Positions 5,627 through 12,530 of a stretch of 14,662 bases of DNA are shown in pieces (the first letter of the stretch is position 1; each line of letters opens with the position of its first letter). The stretch is from Aquifex aeolicus. Lineage in GTDB: Bacteria > Aquificota > Aquificia > Aquificales > Aquificaceae. The notes under the pieces were generated by a model. That model was not told where the DNA came from and did not search any database. It worked only from the letters and a program-made list of their open reading frames with translations. The DNA is taken from contig DRNB01000208.1 of NCBI GenBank assembly GCA_011375045.1, positions 1-14,662 of the forward strand, read 5' to 3'. A program made the position numbers and the translations under genes.

Positions 5627-6899
5627 GGGTCAGGTAGAGGTTCCTCAGATCCTCGACGCTCCTGTCGAAGGAAATTCCCGTCCGGTAATCCTGTCTGAAG
5701 AAGGCGTCTATGGCTTCCTTGTTCTCCAGAACCCTGTCCACCGCCGGGTTCGATCCCCTCTTGTAGAGTCCAAGATTGACGAGATCCTCCATGGATTCGA
5801 AGGAGCTCAGAAGCTCGCGGACGTACATAGCCATGCTGAGGTGTTCCTCCGAAACCAGTCTGGGCATGAGCCGGGACAGGCTCCTGATGGGATCGACCGC
5901 CGGGAAAAGGCCCGCGTTCGCCCTCTTGCGGGAGAGGACTATGTGTCCGTCGAACACGCCCACAAGGGCGTCGGCTACAGGATCCAGCGATATATCGTCT
6001 CCCTCCACCAGAACGCTGAAGATCCCGGTTATACTCCCCCCGCTCCGGAAGCTCCCGCAGCTTTCGACTATGTTGGTCATCATGTGGAAGACCGAGGGCG
6101 TGTAACCCTTCAGGGTAGGAGGTTCTCCGGCGGCAAGACCTATCTCCCTCTGAGCCATGGCAAAGCGGGTTATGGAATCCATAACGAGGAGCACGTCCGC
6201 TCCCCGGGAGGCGAAGTGGCGGGCGTGGACTATGGCGCTCAGCGCCCCCTTTACCTTTACAACCGGAGGTTCGTCCGCGGTCGAGACAACCACTATGCTC
6301 TTCCTCAGACCCTCCCCCAGAACGTCCTCCACAAACTCCCTGACCTCTCTGCCCCTCTCCCCTATGAGGGCAAGGACCACAACGTCAGCGGAGCTGTAGT
6401 TGGTTATCATCCCCAGAAGGGTGCTCTTACCCACACCCGCCCCCGCAAAGATGCCGACCTTCTGACCCTTCCCTAAGGTGAAGAGGGCGTTTATGGAGCG
6501 AACCCCTGTATCGAAAACCTTTCCTATGCGCTCCCTGCTTAGGGGGTTGACGCTGGAAAGCTCTATGGGCACTCTCTCGGCGGTGAATACGGGGGTTCCG
6601 TCGAGGGGTTCCCCGAAGGGATTTACCACCTTTCCCAGAAGCACGCTTCCCGTGAGGGTCGAGACGTGCTCGCTCCGTACCAGCACTCTGTCCCCCGGTT
6701 TTATGCCCGAGAGTCTCCCGTAGGGCATGATTATGCACCTGTCCTCGTTGAAGCCTATAACCTCCCCGTATATGCTGCTTCCCGTGGAGGGGCGTATTTC
6801 CACAAGGTCGCCCGTCGCGCTTCCCGGATTGTAGGCTTCGAGGTATATACCGCTTACCTTTACTATCTTTCCGTAAACCTTAACTCCCCTCAAGGACAC
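5607..6899 (-). CDS. fliI: flagellar type III export ATPase FliI
   Basis: A 430-residue ATPase, normal FliI length. There is a Walker A motif GAGVGKST at residues 153-160 and a catalytic glutamate in LIGERGRE (Glu181). The Walker B strand VLLVMDS is at 236-242, followed by the FliI-typical block TRFAMAQREIGLAAGEPP. FliI works with FliH and FliJ to deliver export substrates to the gate. The start is GTG at 6897-6899, inside the last codons of fliH (20-base overlap), which implies coupled translation. No fliJ follows. Downstream on the same strand there are 473 bases without a minus-strand gene, occupied by the PIN gene on the other strand. Confidence 0.96.
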   Translation of the reverse strand: MSLRGVKVYGKIVKVSGIYLEAYNPGSATGDLVEIRPSTGSSIYGEVIGFNEDRCIIMPYGRLSGIKPGDRVLVRSEHVSTLTGSVLLGKVVNPFGEPLDGTPVFTAERVPIELSSVNPLSRERIGKVFDTGVRSINALFTLGKGQKVGIFAGAGVGKSTLLGMITNYSSADVVVLALIGERGREVREFVEDVLGEGLRKSIVVVSTADEPPVVKVKGALSAIVHARHFASRGADVLLVMDSITRFAMAQREIGLAAGEPPTLKGYTPSVFHMMTNIVESCGSFRSGGSITGIFSVLVEGDDISLDPVADALVGVFDGHIVLSRKRANAGLFPAVDPIRSLSRLMPRLVSEEHLSMAMYVRELLSSFESMEDLVNLGLYKRGSNPAVDRVLENKEAIDAFFRQDYRTGISFDRSVEDLRNLYLTLRGEQA

Positions 6900-7566
6900 G
6901 CTTCAGAACCTCTCTGAAGATCTCTTCCAGGATCTCATCGTGTTTCCTCTCTATAACGAACTTGGGGGTTTCTATCACCACCTCCCCTTCCCTGAGGGAG
7001 CTGTCCGTCAGGATCTCGATCTCTATCCTCCCGCTGATCTTGTCGTTGAAAGCTCCCGTAAACTCGTAGGCTCCGTCGACGTTCTGGGGGTTAAGGTACA
7101 CCTTTACGGATCCCTTCAGATCCGTAACCCTGGTGAAGACCTCCTCCAGAACCTTCGTAACGACCTCTTCCTTGGGGAGGACGTCCGTCATCAGAAACTC
7201 CCTGATGACCTCTCTGGCTATGTGGACAAAGTCGTTTCGCAGGCTATCCTTCAACCCCCTGAGCTGCTGGGTTACCTTATCAGCCAGCTCCTCCGCCATC
7301 CTCCTGACGTTTTCCCTATCCGCAAGGTTCTTCGAAACCCTCTCCAGCTCCTCCTCTTTTTCCTGGAGACGTTCCCGAAGGTTTTTGATCTCCTCCCTCA
7401 GACCTGTGTTCTCCCCCTCCAGCTCCTGCAGGCGCTTCAGAAGTCTTGACAGCTCCCTTTCGAGTCTGTTCCTCTCCTCCGTGAGCTTCTGAATATCGCT
7501 CCTGAACTCCGCGATCTGGCTTGTGGGGTTCCCCACCCTGAATATGGGTCTGAACTCCTTAGACAT
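6880..7566 (-). CDS. fliH: flagellar export regulator FliH
   Basis: A 228-residue protein. Residues about 18-95 form a long heptad-rich, highly charged coiled coil (for example EELERVSKNLADRENVRRMA at its end). A C-terminal domain follows with VYLNPQNVDGAYEF and a FliH/YscL-like ending (IEIEILTDSSLREGEVVIET). FliH dimers bind FliI and dock it at the C-ring. The family is weakly conserved, but size, architecture and the fliG-fliH-fliI order make the call firm. The start overlaps fliG by eight bases and the end overlaps fliI by twenty. Confidence 0.9.
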   Translation of the reverse strand: MSKEFRPIFRVGNPTSQIAEFRSDIQKLTEERNRLERELSRLLKRLQELEGENTGLREEIKNLRERLQEKEEELERVSKNLADRENVRRMAEELADKVTQQLRGLKDSLRNDFVHIAREVIREFLMTDVLPKEEVVTKVLEEVFTRVTDLKGSVKVYLNPQNVDGAYEFTGAFNDKISGRIEIEILTDSSLREGEVVIETPKFVIERKHDEILEEIFREVLKRVLEGS

Positions 7567-8566
7567 AGGCTTCCTCTCCGCCGATCTCTATCTTTCCTTC
7601 GTCTATGAGCTTCCTGATGATGGCGACTACCTGCTTCTGCGCCCGCTCCGCTTCCGATTTCCTGACAGGTCCGAGGGCTTCCATATCCTCCTGCATGATC
7701 TTGGCTGCTCTCTTCGACATGTTGGAGAAGAACTTGTCCTTAATGTCCTCGGGGGCACCCTTCAGAGCTATGATGAGGGTGTTCTTGTCCACAGCCTTGA
7801 GCACCTCTATGATGGCTCTGTTGTCGAGCTTGCGTATATCTTCGAAGGTAAACATCTTCTCCCGTATCCTCTCCTCGAGGGTGGGATCCTCCTCCCCTAT
7901 CTTCCTGAGGAGAGCCTCCGCACTTTCCTTGTCCAGCATGTTCATAAGCTCCGCGGCTATGGCTACCCCTTCCTGCTTCTTTATGCCTCCGGATATGCCC
8001 AGAGCCTTTATCTCCTCGGTAACCGTTTCGATCAGCTCCCGGAGGAACTGGGGGGAGACGTTTTCGAGGGTGGCTATGCGCTTGACCACTTCGAACCTGA
8101 GGCTTTCAGGTAGCCACTGGAGTATCTCCGAAGCCTTCCGGGGGGTCAGCTGGGACAGGAGGACCGCTATGGTCTGGGGGTGTTCGTTCTTGATGAGACC
8201 TACGAGGACCCGGGTGTCTATCTTCTCGAGCTGCTCCAGCCCCTCCGCCACCCCTGCGGAGCCTATGAGGCTCCTTATCCTCTCGTAAACCTCCGGTGGG
8301 AGGACTCCCTGAAGCTGCTCCAGCAGGGTTTCGAGGTTGGAATACTGGGTAGCCACGTAGCTGAAATCCTCTAAAAACTCCCTGACAGAGGTTTCTATGT
8401 CGGAGGCTGTCAGATCCTTGAGGCGCGCCGCCGTGAGAAAGATCTTCTGAATCTCCTCCTCCGTAAGCTCCTTCAGGATCTTTGCGGCAACGTCGGGAGG
8501 CATGGACATGAGCAGAACAGCCGCTTTCTCCACCTTCGAAAGTTCCTTGCCCGTTGTCTCCGCCAT
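7559..8566 (-). CDS. fliG: flagellar motor switch protein FliG
   Basis: A 335-residue protein with the complete three-domain FliG pattern: an N-terminal domain (KVEKAAVLLMSMPPDVAAKI), a middle domain with the FliM-binding EHPQT motif at residues 128-132, and a C-terminal torque domain. The charged torque residues known from E. coli FliG have counterparts here: Lys269 (IALKG), Arg286 (SKRAA), Glu293-Asp294 and Arg302 (GPVR). FliG lies on the MS ring, interacts with MotA and sets rotation. Retention of EHPQT suggests a FliM partner encoded elsewhere. The start lies ten bases after the stop of the upstream iron-sulfur protein gene, so both are probably on one transcript. Confidence 0.96.
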   Translation of the reverse strand: MAETTGKELSKVEKAAVLLMSMPPDVAAKILKELTEEEIQKIFLTAARLKDLTASDIETSVREFLEDFSYVATQYSNLETLLEQLQGVLPPEVYERIRSLIGSAGVAEGLEQLEKIDTRVLVGLIKNEHPQTIAVLLSQLTPRKASEILQWLPESLRFEVVKRIATLENVSPQFLRELIETVTEEIKALGISGGIKKQEGVAIAAELMNMLDKESAEALLRKIGEEDPTLEERIREKMFTFEDIRKLDNRAIIEVLKAVDKNTLIIALKGAPEDIKDKFFSNMSKRAAKIMQEDMEALGPVRKSEAERAQKQVVAIIRKLIDEGKIEIGGEEAYV

Positions 8567-8576
8567 CCTCTAAATA

Positions 8577-9272
8577 TTAAAACCCCAGAAAGCCAAAGTC
8601 TTCCTCTTTCCGGCTTATGTAACCTCCCCTGAGGAGTCTGCTTTCTGTGAGGGTGATCCATCGCTCCGGCATACATCCCTTGGGACAGAAGAGGTTGCAG
8701 TTTCCGCAGTGGACACAGCTCTGAACGTTGAAGGGAAGGATGTCGCCGAGCCTCTCCTCCCCCCTGCCGTCCCTCGGGTCATCGAAAACGGAGTAGAATC
8801 TCGTAAAGAGAAGGGGTCCCCCGAAGGCTTTTCCCTCTATCAGGGGAGGACAGACGCTGTCGCACACCCCGCAGAGGATACAGTCCCTTGGTCGTGAGAT
8901 CCTGCCCACCTCTGCGGGACCGGCTTCCCTGTCTCCGGGCACAACCCACACCTTTGCCTTTCTGAGCCTATCGGGTATGCTGTCCTGGGATACGACGAGA
9001 TCCTTCAGGGGAGGAAAAACGTCCGGAGGCTCCAGAAGGATCTCCTCTCCCTCTACCCTCGTGTTGCAGGCGAGTCTGTGCTCCCCGTTTATCTTGAGGG
9101 TGCACGTCCCGCACACGCTCGACCTGCACATGGCTCTGAAGGAGAGGGAGGGGTCCAACTCCTCCCTTATTCTGTAAAGGAGTTCGAGGACCGTGAGACC
9201 CTCCACGTCCTCCAGACTGTACTCCTCGGTGTGAAAGGAACCTTCCCGAAAGCGTCTCAGCTTTACCCTCAT
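8577..9272 (-). CDS. succinate dehydrogenase/fumarate reductase iron-sulfur subunit
   Basis: A 231-residue SdhB/FrdB-type subunit that passes electrons between the flavoprotein subunit and the quinone or other donor site. The N-terminal domain carries a [2Fe-2S] site at Cys49, Cys54, Cys57 (CRSSVCGTC) and Cys69. The C-terminal domain has CILCGVCDSVCP (Cys131, 134, 137, 141) and CVHCGNCNLFCPKG (Cys186, 189, 192, 196). Classical subunits have a non-Cys residue at the position of Cys189 and hold a [3Fe-4S] cluster there. The extra Cys suggests a second [4Fe-4S] cluster. No flavoprotein or membrane-anchor gene is adjacent. The gene sits between holA (5-base gap) and fliG (10-base gap). In an rTCA-cycle organism fumarate reductase would be the likely direction, but that is inference. 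Confidence 0.9.
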   Translation of the reverse strand: MRVKLRRFREGSFHTEEYSLEDVEGLTVLELLYRIREELDPSLSFRAMCRSSVCGTCTLKINGEHRLACNTRVEGEEILLEPPDVFPPLKDLVVSQDSIPDRLRKAKVWVVPGDREAGPAEVGRISRPRDCILCGVCDSVCPPLIEGKAFGGPLLFTRFYSVFDDPRDGRGEERLGDILPFNVQSCVHCGNCNLFCPKGCMPERWITLTESRLLRGGYISRKEEDFGFLGF

Positions 9273-9277
9273 AGGAT

Positions 9278-10300
9278 TTAAAGATAGGCGCTGCGGAGGA
9301 AATCGATGGTGAAGTTTCTGAGGGAGGTTTCAGGATTCACAAAGCGGAGCTTCTGATCCGCATCGAGTCTGTGGAGGGAGAGAACCAGATCCCTCAGCCT
9401 CTTCTGGGGAAAGGACTCGAGGTAGCTCTTCAGCTTCATCCGCAGGAAGCTGTGTCTGACGCCGAGGGAGTCCAGAGCCTTTTCCACGTCCTTTCCCCCG
9501 CTCAGCAGTCTGTGGAGGGTGTAAAGCCTGAGAGCGTAGCTGACAAGGGTTGACTGGATCTGAAGAGCGGGAACGCCCTTCCTGCAGGAGTCCTCCAGTG
9601 CCCTAAGGGATCCCTCCAGATCGCCCTTCATGAAGCTGTCGATGAAGTCGAAGACCGTGTAGCTCTCCCAGGGAGAACACACCTCCCTGACCATCCGGGG
9701 GGTGATCCTTTCCCCCGCGGCGTAAGCTATGAGCTTTTCGACCTCCTGCCTCAGAACCGTCAGGTTGCCTCCGCACATGTCCACGAGCAGGTTCAGCGCC
9801 TCCTCCTCCACACCCCCCGCCTCGCGCTCGAGCTTCCTGCGAACCATCTCCTTCACCTTGGCTGGACTCAGCCTGTCCGCAGCGATCACGTGCCCTATCT
9901 TGGCTATGCTCTTAAGGGGTTCCTTCGCAAGGTCCTGGGATGTCAGCTTCCTGCTGAAAACGAGAAAGAGCTTTGCCCTCTTCAGCTTCCCGAGGGTGCC
10001 GGTGAAGGAGGAAAGCGCTCTCCTGCCTCTGAGCTTCTTGAAGAACTCCTCCGCCCTCAGGACTACCACCGCCCTGTCCGCCCCTGCGGAGAACATGCTT
10101 CCCTCCGAGAGGAGGTTGTAAACATCCTCGGGACGCACGTCGTCCCCCCACACCACCGTGGTGTTGTCCCCATGCAGGGACTTCAGCTTTTCGATGAGGG
10201 TTCTTACGAGAAACTCCTCCTCCCCGTGGACGAGGTTGACAGGGACAGCCTTTCCCTTCTCGAGAACTTCCTTCTGATACTGAAGGATTCTGTAGGTCAT
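9278..10300 (-). CDS. holA: DNA polymerase III delta subunit (clamp-loader HolA)
   Basis: A 340-residue protein with the HolA pattern. The start of the first domain is VNLVHGEEEFLVRTLIEKLK (about residues 21-40). The WGDDVRPEDVYNLL segment and AGADRAVVVLRAEEFFKKL follow, then a central domain with GGNLTVLRQEVEKLIAYA and a C-terminal collar domain containing FDFIDSFMKGDLEGSLRALE. Delta opens the beta clamp within the clamp-loader complex. It has no Walker motif of its own, as expected for delta. Its start shares one base with the ferredoxin stop (TGATG at 10300) and it is followed five bases later by the iron-sulfur subunit gene. Confidence 0.88.
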   Translation of the reverse strand: MTYRILQYQKEVLEKGKAVPVNLVHGEEEFLVRTLIEKLKSLHGDNTTVVWGDDVRPEDVYNLLSEGSMFSAGADRAVVVLRAEEFFKKLRGRRALSSFTGTLGKLKRAKLFLVFSRKLTSQDLAKEPLKSIAKIGHVIAADRLSPAKVKEMVRRKLEREAGGVEEEALNLLVDMCGGNLTVLRQEVEKLIAYAAGERITPRMVREVCSPWESYTVFDFIDSFMKGDLEGSLRALEDSCRKGVPALQIQSTLVSYALRLYTLHRLLSGGKDVEKALDSLGVRHSFLRMKLKSYLESFPQKRLRDLVLSLHRLDADQKLRFVNPETSLRNFTIDFLRSAYL

Positions 10301-10590
10301 CAGTCCTCTGACTCTATGACTATCTCCTCACAGCTTTCATCCTCTATGACGAGCTGGCAGGTGAGCCTCTCCTCCTCATCGACGGCTCCCGTTCTCCAGA
10401 GGGTCTCCTCCTCCTCCTCGGAGGGTTCCCGGAGGCACTCGAGACCCTTCACCACCCGGGCTATGCACACCCCACACTGGCCGTCGGTGCATCCGAACTC
10501 TATACCCGCCTTCTCTATCTCGTGGCTCAGCTCGCCGAACCTCACCCCCTTGGGGATGTTGAAGATTCTGCCGTTTATCCTGACCTTCAT
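10300..10590 (-). CDS. [2Fe-2S] plant-type ferredoxin-like protein
   Basis: A 96-residue protein with the plant/adrenodoxin-type cluster motif CX4CX2C...C: Cys34, Cys39 and Cys42 (FGCTDGQCGVCIARV) plus Cys78 (RLTCQLVI). The beta-grasp framework is visible at the start (MKVRINGRIFNIPKG). Two further cysteines (52, 87) lie outside the motif. It would act as a small soluble electron carrier, with partner unknown. The cluster-binding half resembles the [2Fe-2S] domain of SdhB-type subunits, and such a subunit is encoded two genes downstream, but a functional link is speculation. It heads the minus-strand run. Its leader has no Shine-Dalgarno and consists of two overlapping palindromes. Confidence 0.85.
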   Translation of the reverse strand: MKVRINGRIFNIPKGVRFGELSHEIEKAGIEFGCTDGQCGVCIARVVKGLECLREPSEEEEETLWRTGAVDEEERLTCQLVIEDESCEEIVIESED

Positions 10591-10592
10591 AA

Positions 10593-10618
10593 GGTTAAAT
10601 TTTAACCGCTTCGCGGTT
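10593..10618. promoter_or_regulatory. two overlapping palindromes between divergent genes
   Basis: GGTTAAA-T-TTTAACC (10593-10607) is a perfect 7-base inverted repeat. AACCGC-TTC-GCGGTT (10604-10618) is a perfect 6-base inverted repeat that reuses AACC of the first. They fill half of the 53-base gap between the ferredoxin gene and the small plus-strand gene. The two structures exclude each other in RNA. Read on the minus strand, the first contains TAAAAT eight bases before the ferredoxin ATG, a possible -10. An operator for the divergent pair is the simplest reading. Confidence 0.45.
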
Positions 10619-10643
10619 TGTCTGTGATCTTCGATATATATTT

Positions 10644-10910
10644 ATGACTATGGGAAAGAAGAAGGAGGAGCTGAGACCGGAGAGCCTCGAGGAAGAGGTC
10701 AGGGAGCTGAGACGCAGCATCCTCAACCTTTTTGAACTGCTCCTCCCACCCCGGGAGGTGAGGGAAGAGGTCCTGCGCCACCTTTACACCGCGGAGCTGT
10801 CCTTCCTCAGGATCTTCAAGACCCTTTTAGACTATCAGGTCGAAAACCTGGAGCGCAGGATCGAAGGCAGGGGAAGGAGGAAGAAGGCTCAGAAGATAGA
10901 GGTGGAGTGA
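10644..10910 (+). CDS. small highly charged helical protein of unknown function
   Basis: An 88-residue protein that I do not recognise. It is almost entirely charged and predicted helical: ESLEEEVRELRRSILNLFEL, a Pro-Pro break (LLPPREV), a second helix LRHLYTAELSFLRIFKTLLD, and a Lys/Arg-rich tail (RRIEGRGRRKKAQKIEVE). There is no signal peptide or membrane helix. The amphipathic heptad-like helices suggest a coiled-coil or helical hairpin. Two starts are possible. The ATG at 10644 gives the full length. The ATG at 10650 has TATATT seven bases before it, like the leaderless-type starts nearby, and gives 86 residues. The stop TGA (10908-10910) directly abuts the purC stop on the other strand. 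Confidence 0.7.
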   Translation: MTMGKKKEELRPESLEEEVRELRRSILNLFELLLPPREVREEVLRHLYTAELSFLRIFKTLLDYQVENLERRIEGRGRRKKAQKIEVE

Positions 10911-11618
10911 TCAGCTCAGCCGTTTGAGAACCTCTCTGTAACCCTCTAAAAGATCCCCCAGATCGTAGCGGAACCTGTCCTTGTCTAACTTCTCCCCCGT
11001 TCTGCTGTCCCAGAGCCTCATGCTGTCGGGTGATATCTCGTCGACGACGCCCACGCTGCCGTCCGGAAGCCTGCCGAACTCGAGTTTGAAGTCCACCAGC
11101 AGGATCCCTTGCTTGGCGAACAGCTCCCCGAGGATCTCGTTCACCCGGAGGGCGGTTTCCTTCATGAGGGGAACGGCATGGACGGGAGCAAGACCGAGAG
11201 CTTCTATGTGCTCAGCGCAGATGAGGGGATCGTGCAGCTCGTCGTTTTTGTAGAAGAACTCCACGAGGGGCTTCTTGAAGCGTTCCCCTTCCTTCAGACC
11301 GAGTCTTTTGAGGATGCTCCCCGCCGAGACGTTCCTCACAACCACCTCCACGGGGAAGCGCTCCGCTCTCCAGACGAGCATCTCGTTGTCCGAGATCTTC
11401 TGTATGTAGTGGGTCTTTACACCCCTGCTCTCCAGAATTTCGAACAGGAGGCTGGATATGGTGTTGTTGAGGGAACCTTTCCCCCTGAGCCTTTCCTTCT
11501 TCAGACCGTCGAAGGCGGACACCGTATCCTTGAAGTGGAGGATAAGTTTGTGGGGATCCTCTGTTTCGTAAACTATCTTGGCTTTTCCCTCGTAAAGCTT
11601 ATTTCCTCTGCGGGGCAT
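10911..11618 (-). CDS. purC: SAICAR synthetase (phosphoribosylaminoimidazole-succinocarboxamide synthase)
   Basis: A 235-residue enzyme of purine biosynthesis that joins CAIR and aspartate with ATP to form SAICAR in the cytoplasm. Family signatures are clear: KLYEGKAKIVY at residues 7-17, VVRNVSAGS at about 93-101, VDFKLEFG at 175-182 and DEISPDSMRLW at 193-203. Length is typical of the short bacterial form. It is monocistronic here: convergent with the small gene (stops abutting in TGATCA) and divergent from the transporter gene with only 18 bases between the start codons. The ATG has no Shine-Dalgarno but has TATAAT seven bases upstream, suggesting a leaderless mRNA. Confidence 0.97.
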   Translation of the reverse strand: MPRRGNKLYEGKAKIVYETEDPHKLILHFKDTVSAFDGLKKERLRGKGSLNNTISSLLFEILESRGVKTHYIQKISDNEMLVWRAERFPVEVVVRNVSAGSILKRLGLKEGERFKKPLVEFFYKNDELHDPLICAEHIEALGLAPVHAVPLMKETALRVNEILGELFAKQGILLVDFKLEFGRLPDGSVGVVDEISPDSMRLWDSRTGEKLDKDRFRYDLGDLLEGYREVLKRLS

Positions 11619-11625
11619 CGATAAA

Positions 11626-11631
11626 ATTATA
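11626..11631 (-). promoter_or_regulatory. -10 element of purC, leaderless-type position
   Basis: The minus strand reads TATAAT, then seven bases, then the purC ATG (11616-11618). Initiation at the usual distance would fall on or next to the A of the start codon. No convincing -35 was found at 16-18 bases upstream, where the sequence already belongs to the divergent transporter gene. Confidence 0.45.
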
Positions 11632-11636
11632 TACCC

Positions 11637-12530
11637 GTGCGGGATCTGCTCTTTGTTGTTCTCCTGCTTTTGTTTTCCTGCGGAGGCGTTCTGCTTCCCG
11701 ATCTGTTCGCAGGGTTCAGGGGGCTTGTGGTTCCCCTGCTGGTGGTCATCATGCTCAGTATGGGGATCACGCTTACCCCAGCCGACTTTGTGAGGATCCT
11801 CCGCAGACCCTGGATAATCCTCCTTGGGGCGTTGCTTCAGTTCAGCGTGATGCCCCTGTCGGGTTTCCTCCTCGCCCTGCTCTTCGACCTGAACCTGCCC
11901 CTGACGGTGGGGGTTGTCCTTGTGGGGTCAGCACCCGGAGGCACAGCCTCCAATCTGGTTACCTACCTCTCCGGAGGTGATCTGCCCTACTCCATATCGA
12001 TGACAGCCTTCTCCACGCTCCTCGCACCGCTGATGACCCCCCTCTGGAGCTGGCTTCTCTTAGGAAAGTCTGTGCCCGTTCCCTTCCTGAACATGGCGCT
12101 CACCACTCTGAAGATAGTTGTGCTCCCCGTGGCAGCCGGAATGTTTCTCAGGAACCTTGCAGGGGATCGGATACGCAGGATCGAAGGGGCGCTTCCCTAC
12201 CTTTCCGTTCTCTCCATATCCTTCATCATAGCTGTGATCCTCTCCCTGAACAGGGACAAACTGCTCCTTCTGGGTCCGGAAGCGACGGCGGTGGTTCTGC
12301 TCCACAACGCCACGGGTTTCTGGGCGGGCTTCTTTCTTGGTAAAGCCTTAGGTCTGGATACAAAACTCGCCAAGACCCTTTCCGTGGAGGTTGGCATGCA
12401 GAACTCCGGACTCGCAACGGTTCTGGCGCTCAAGTTCTTCTCGCCTCTTTCCGCCCTTCCACCTGCGGTCTTTAGCCTCTCCCAGAACCTGATGGGGATC
12501 CTTCTTTCCTCTTACTTCAGAAGAGTTTAA
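11637..12530 (+). CDS. bile acid:sodium symporter (BASS) family transporter
   Basis: A 297-residue membrane protein with about nine or ten hydrophobic helices. Two BASS signatures are present: GSAPGGTASN at residues 97-106 and EVGMQNSGLA at 251-260, matching the conserved crossover and sodium-site regions of the family. Bacterial members move organic anions such as pantoate, pyruvate or related acids with sodium. The substrate here is unknown. The start is GTG at 11637, since an in-frame TAA lies at 11622-11624 and no ATG precedes the first helix. The start is 18 bases from the divergent purC start. The stop overlaps the hisH stop on the other strand (TTAA, 12527-12530). Confidence 0.9.
   Translation: MRDLLFVVLLLLFSCGGVLLPDLFAGFRGLVVPLLVVIMLSMGITLTPADFVRILRRPWIILLGALLQFSVMPLSGFLLALLFDLNLPLTVGVVLVGSAPGGTASNLVTYLSGGDLPYSISMTAFSTLLAPLMTPLWSWLLLGKSVPVPFLNMALTTLKIVVLPVAAGMFLRNLAGDRIRRIEGALPYLSVLSISFIIAVILSLNRDKLLLLGPEATAVVLLHNATGFWAGFFLGKALGLDTKLAKTLSVEVGMQNSGLATVLALKFFSPLSALPPAVFSLSQNLMGILLSSYFRRV

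Noticed and set aside
5613..6476. A 287-codon open frame on the plus strand opposite fliI
   Set aside because: It is antisense to the conserved FliI core, its protein is Pro/His/Arg-rich with no recognisable domain, and such frames are common opposite GC-rich genes with this codon pattern.
11637..11690. A lipobox-like LLFSC near the N terminus of the transporter
   Set aside because: The protein is a polytopic membrane carrier and the Cys lies inside the first transmembrane helix. Lipid modification is not expected for this family.
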